A DNA stretch of 7,184 nt from an uncultured Magnetococcales bacterium (GTDB lineage: Bacteria > Pseudomonadota > Magnetococcia > Magnetococcales > Magnetaquicoccaceae), in assembly GCA_903913345.1 (NCBI GenBank), contig CAIWLA010000583.1, positions 1 to 7,184 of the forward strand, read 5' to 3'. Below are positions 6,053 through 7,184 of the stretch, piece by piece. The notes under the pieces were generated by a model. The model was given only the letters and a program-made list of their open reading frames with translations. It did not search any database and was not told where the DNA came from. Position numbers and translations under genes: made by a program. Every line of letters starts with the position of its first letter. Position 1 is the first letter of the stretch.

Positions 6053-6172
6053 ATGTCCAAGTCTGTTACCCTTACCGCACATGTCGATCCAAACCTGGAT
6101 GCCGAGTCAAGCCGCTTGGCAGCGGCGGCGGGTCGTACAAAATCATGGCTCGGTTCGGTCCCCCGATTTTAA
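6053..6172 (+). pseudogene. Truncated ribbon-helix-helix (CopG-type) antitoxin
   Basis: A 39-codon frame begins with ATG after a strong GGGAGGGGG (6039-6047). The protein starts MSKSVTLTAHVDPNLDAE and continues through LAAAAGRTKSWLG. This is the usual start of ribbon-helix-helix antitoxins: a beta strand with alternating residues, then a helix and a GRTKSWL turn into the second helix. Family members usually continue for several tens of residues with the rest of the second helix and a toxin-binding tail. Here the similarity stops at about residue 34 and the frame ends at TAA. No toxin gene follows. It is best read as the 5' remnant of a toxin-antitoxin pair cut by a deletion or rearrangement. 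A short stand-alone peptide is possible but less likely. Confidence 0.6.
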
Positions 6173-6225
6173 GAGAGAAATCCGGCGGCATCTTGGTGCC
6201 CCATAGCCTTGTGCAAAGATTCGCG

Positions 6226-6582
6226 TCACGAGGGATCGGCAAGGACGCTTTCAATGGTTGGAGCGTCCAAAATTCGCAACGTCCATTCCTCCAAGGTAGC
6301 CGGTTCGGCTTTGGCTATTTTTTCGCCAGCCCAAGCGGGTATGGCACCGAAGCGGCGTTGCAACAGGCGCGTCAGAATCGATGCACCTTCTTCCTGGCGA
6401 CCTTCCCGCTTCCACTCCGGTTTTCCTTTGGCAATAATATCCTGCGCAAATTGAGACATCATGGCATTTTCCTCCTCTGGACGCACAGTGCGGATGATCT
6501 CCCGCACCATTGGCTCGTCATAACTCCCATACGCTTCAACAATATACCGCATAATGATGTAAAAGTCTTCCCACCCCAGAAC
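6226..6582 (-). pseudogene. 3' remnant of an Rpn/PD-(D/E)XK transposase-family gene with DUF4351 tail
   Basis: The frame can be read as 108 residues from ATG 6552-6550. Family-like residues (LGWEDFYII) continue upstream to an in-frame TGA at 6585-6583, so the ATG is internal to a formerly longer gene. Residues 1-50 (MRYIVEAYGSYDE, then RPEEENAMMSQFAQ) resemble the middle-to-C-terminal part of Rpn-type recombination-promoting nuclease/putative transposase proteins. The last 52 residues (LTRLLQRRFG, TLEEWTLRILDAPT, DPS end) are a DUF4351-like tail. The N-terminal nuclease domain is missing, so no activity is expected. The tail matches the neighbouring minus-strand gene at about 36 of 52 residues. 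It converges with the antitoxin remnant, 53 bases apart. Confidence 0.65.
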
Positions 6583-6600
6583 TCACTTCCCCCCTGGATA

Positions 6601-7184
6601 TCAGGATGGATCCGTCAACACGCTGTCCAGGGTTGGGGCATCCAGGATACGGAGGCTCCACTCCTCCAGGGTGAACAACCCGGCATCGGCTATCTTCTGG
6701 CTGGCCCACGGGGGCAGGTCGCCAAAACGGCGTTGGAGTTGACGGGTCAATGTGTCCGCCTTGCCTTTCTTCTCGCCGTCCCGCTCCCCCTCCTCCCGCG
6801 CCTGTTCAACCGCCCCCCGCGCATCCGCAATGGCAATACCGGCATTGTCGTACATTTCAAGCTCCTCAGCCGTCATGTTGGCCACCATGGCCATCTCAAA
6901 GGCATGGCGGAACGGAGCCGCATTCAGCTTTTCGGGAATGTTTTTCAACAATCCGGCATACTTGATGAAGTAGATCCACTTGTCGAGAATGTCGTCCAGA
7001 TCCTCCAATTGTTTTGAGAACTTGGGAAGCTCGACAAAGATGTGGAGGATCTCCTGCAAGTAGGTTTGGCCCGTGATGGTCTCCCTCGACTCATGACGTG
7101 AGACACAATGGTCAAAACCGCCGAACAGGATAAAATCGGTGATGGTGATGGCAATCACCTGATTCAGCTTGGGATAGTCTTCAC
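6601..7184 (-). CDS. Rpn/PD-(D/E)XK nuclease-family putative transposase, C-terminal part
   Basis: The frame is open from the right window edge to a TGA at 6603-6601, giving at least 194 codons; the N-terminus lies outside. It reads EDYPKLNQVIAITITDFILF near the edge, then LHIFVELPKF, DILDKWIYFIKYA, and a charged stretch with EEGERDGEKKGKAD before the tail LTRQLQRRFG ... TLEEWSLRILDAPT ... DPS. This order is characteristic of Rpn family recombination-promoting nuclease/putative transposase proteins (PD-(D/E)XK fold) ending in a DUF4351-like domain. Such genes are often present in many copies per genome. The GTG at 7158 is internal, not a true start. The catalytic residues should lie upstream, beyond the window, so activity cannot be judged. 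It sits directly upstream, on the same strand, of the shorter remnant. Confidence 0.75.
   Translation of the reverse strand, partial: EDYPKLNQVIAITITDFILFGGFDHCVSRHESRETITGQTYLQEILHIFVELPKFSKQLEDLDDILDKWIYFIKYAGLLKNIPEKLNAAPFRHAFEMAMVANMTAEELEMYDNAGIAIADARGAVEQAREEGERDGEKKGKADTLTRQLQRRFGDLPPWASQKIADAGLFTLEEWSLRILDAPTLDSVLTDPS

Noticed and set aside
6016..7017. 333-codon plus-strand open frame across the antitoxin and Rpn region
   Set aside because: It runs antisense to two minus-strand frames with family-like sequence, and out of frame with the antitoxin start and its ribosome binding site. Its composition is unlike a protein family.
1..7184. tRNA, rRNA, CRISPR array or complete insertion sequence
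   Set aside because: No cloverleaf, rRNA-like stretch, regularly spaced repeats or transposase with terminal inverted repeats was seen.

Overview
The window appears to be chromosomal DNA from a moderately GC-rich Gram-negative bacterium, probably a proteobacterium. The evidence is an outer-membrane lipoprotein-sorting (LolA-like) gene, an FNR/FixK-type box, clear Shine-Dalgarno sites and a Sia-type signalling cassette. An alphaproteobacterial or Magnetococcales-like host would fit, but that is a guess from gene style, not a measurement.

Layout: (1) Positions 1-441, minus strand: N-terminal part of an exported LolA-like protein that runs off the left edge. (2) Positions 442-876: a divergent regulatory region with a 9-bp inverted repeat, an 18-bp-arm palindrome carrying a perfect FNR-type box, and a leader hairpin. 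(3) Positions 877-5968, plus strand: a tight five-gene operon. It encodes a membrane sensor with an extracytoplasmic region, a PAS domain and a SpoIIE/PP2C phosphatase (SiaA-like); a SiaB-type kinase; a SiaC-type phosphoprotein; a class III adenylate/guanylate cyclase-type protein; and a second SiaB kinase about 93% identical to the first. (4) Positions 5969-7184: a scar-like region with a truncated ribbon-helix-helix antitoxin on plus, a truncated 3' piece of an Rpn/DUF4351-type gene on minus, and a larger Rpn-type gene on minus that runs off the right edge.

The operon is the main interest. In Pseudomonas aeruginosa SiaABCD, phosphatase SiaA and kinase SiaB set the phosphorylation state of SiaC, and unphosphorylated SiaC binds the diguanylate cyclase SiaD. 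Here the A, B and C components are kept, but the place of the GGDEF enzyme is taken by a class III nucleotide cyclase-type protein. That protein has a coiled-coil N-terminal stalk, altered active-site residues and an unassigned C-terminal domain. A 587-bp block containing siaB plus its leader is present twice, on either side of siaC and the cyclase gene. The likely reading is a partner-switching circuit in which an envelope signal, with possible oxygen/redox control of transcription through the FNR-type box, governs a cyclic-nucleotide or pseudo-cyclase output through SiaC. All functional statements are inferences from sequence.
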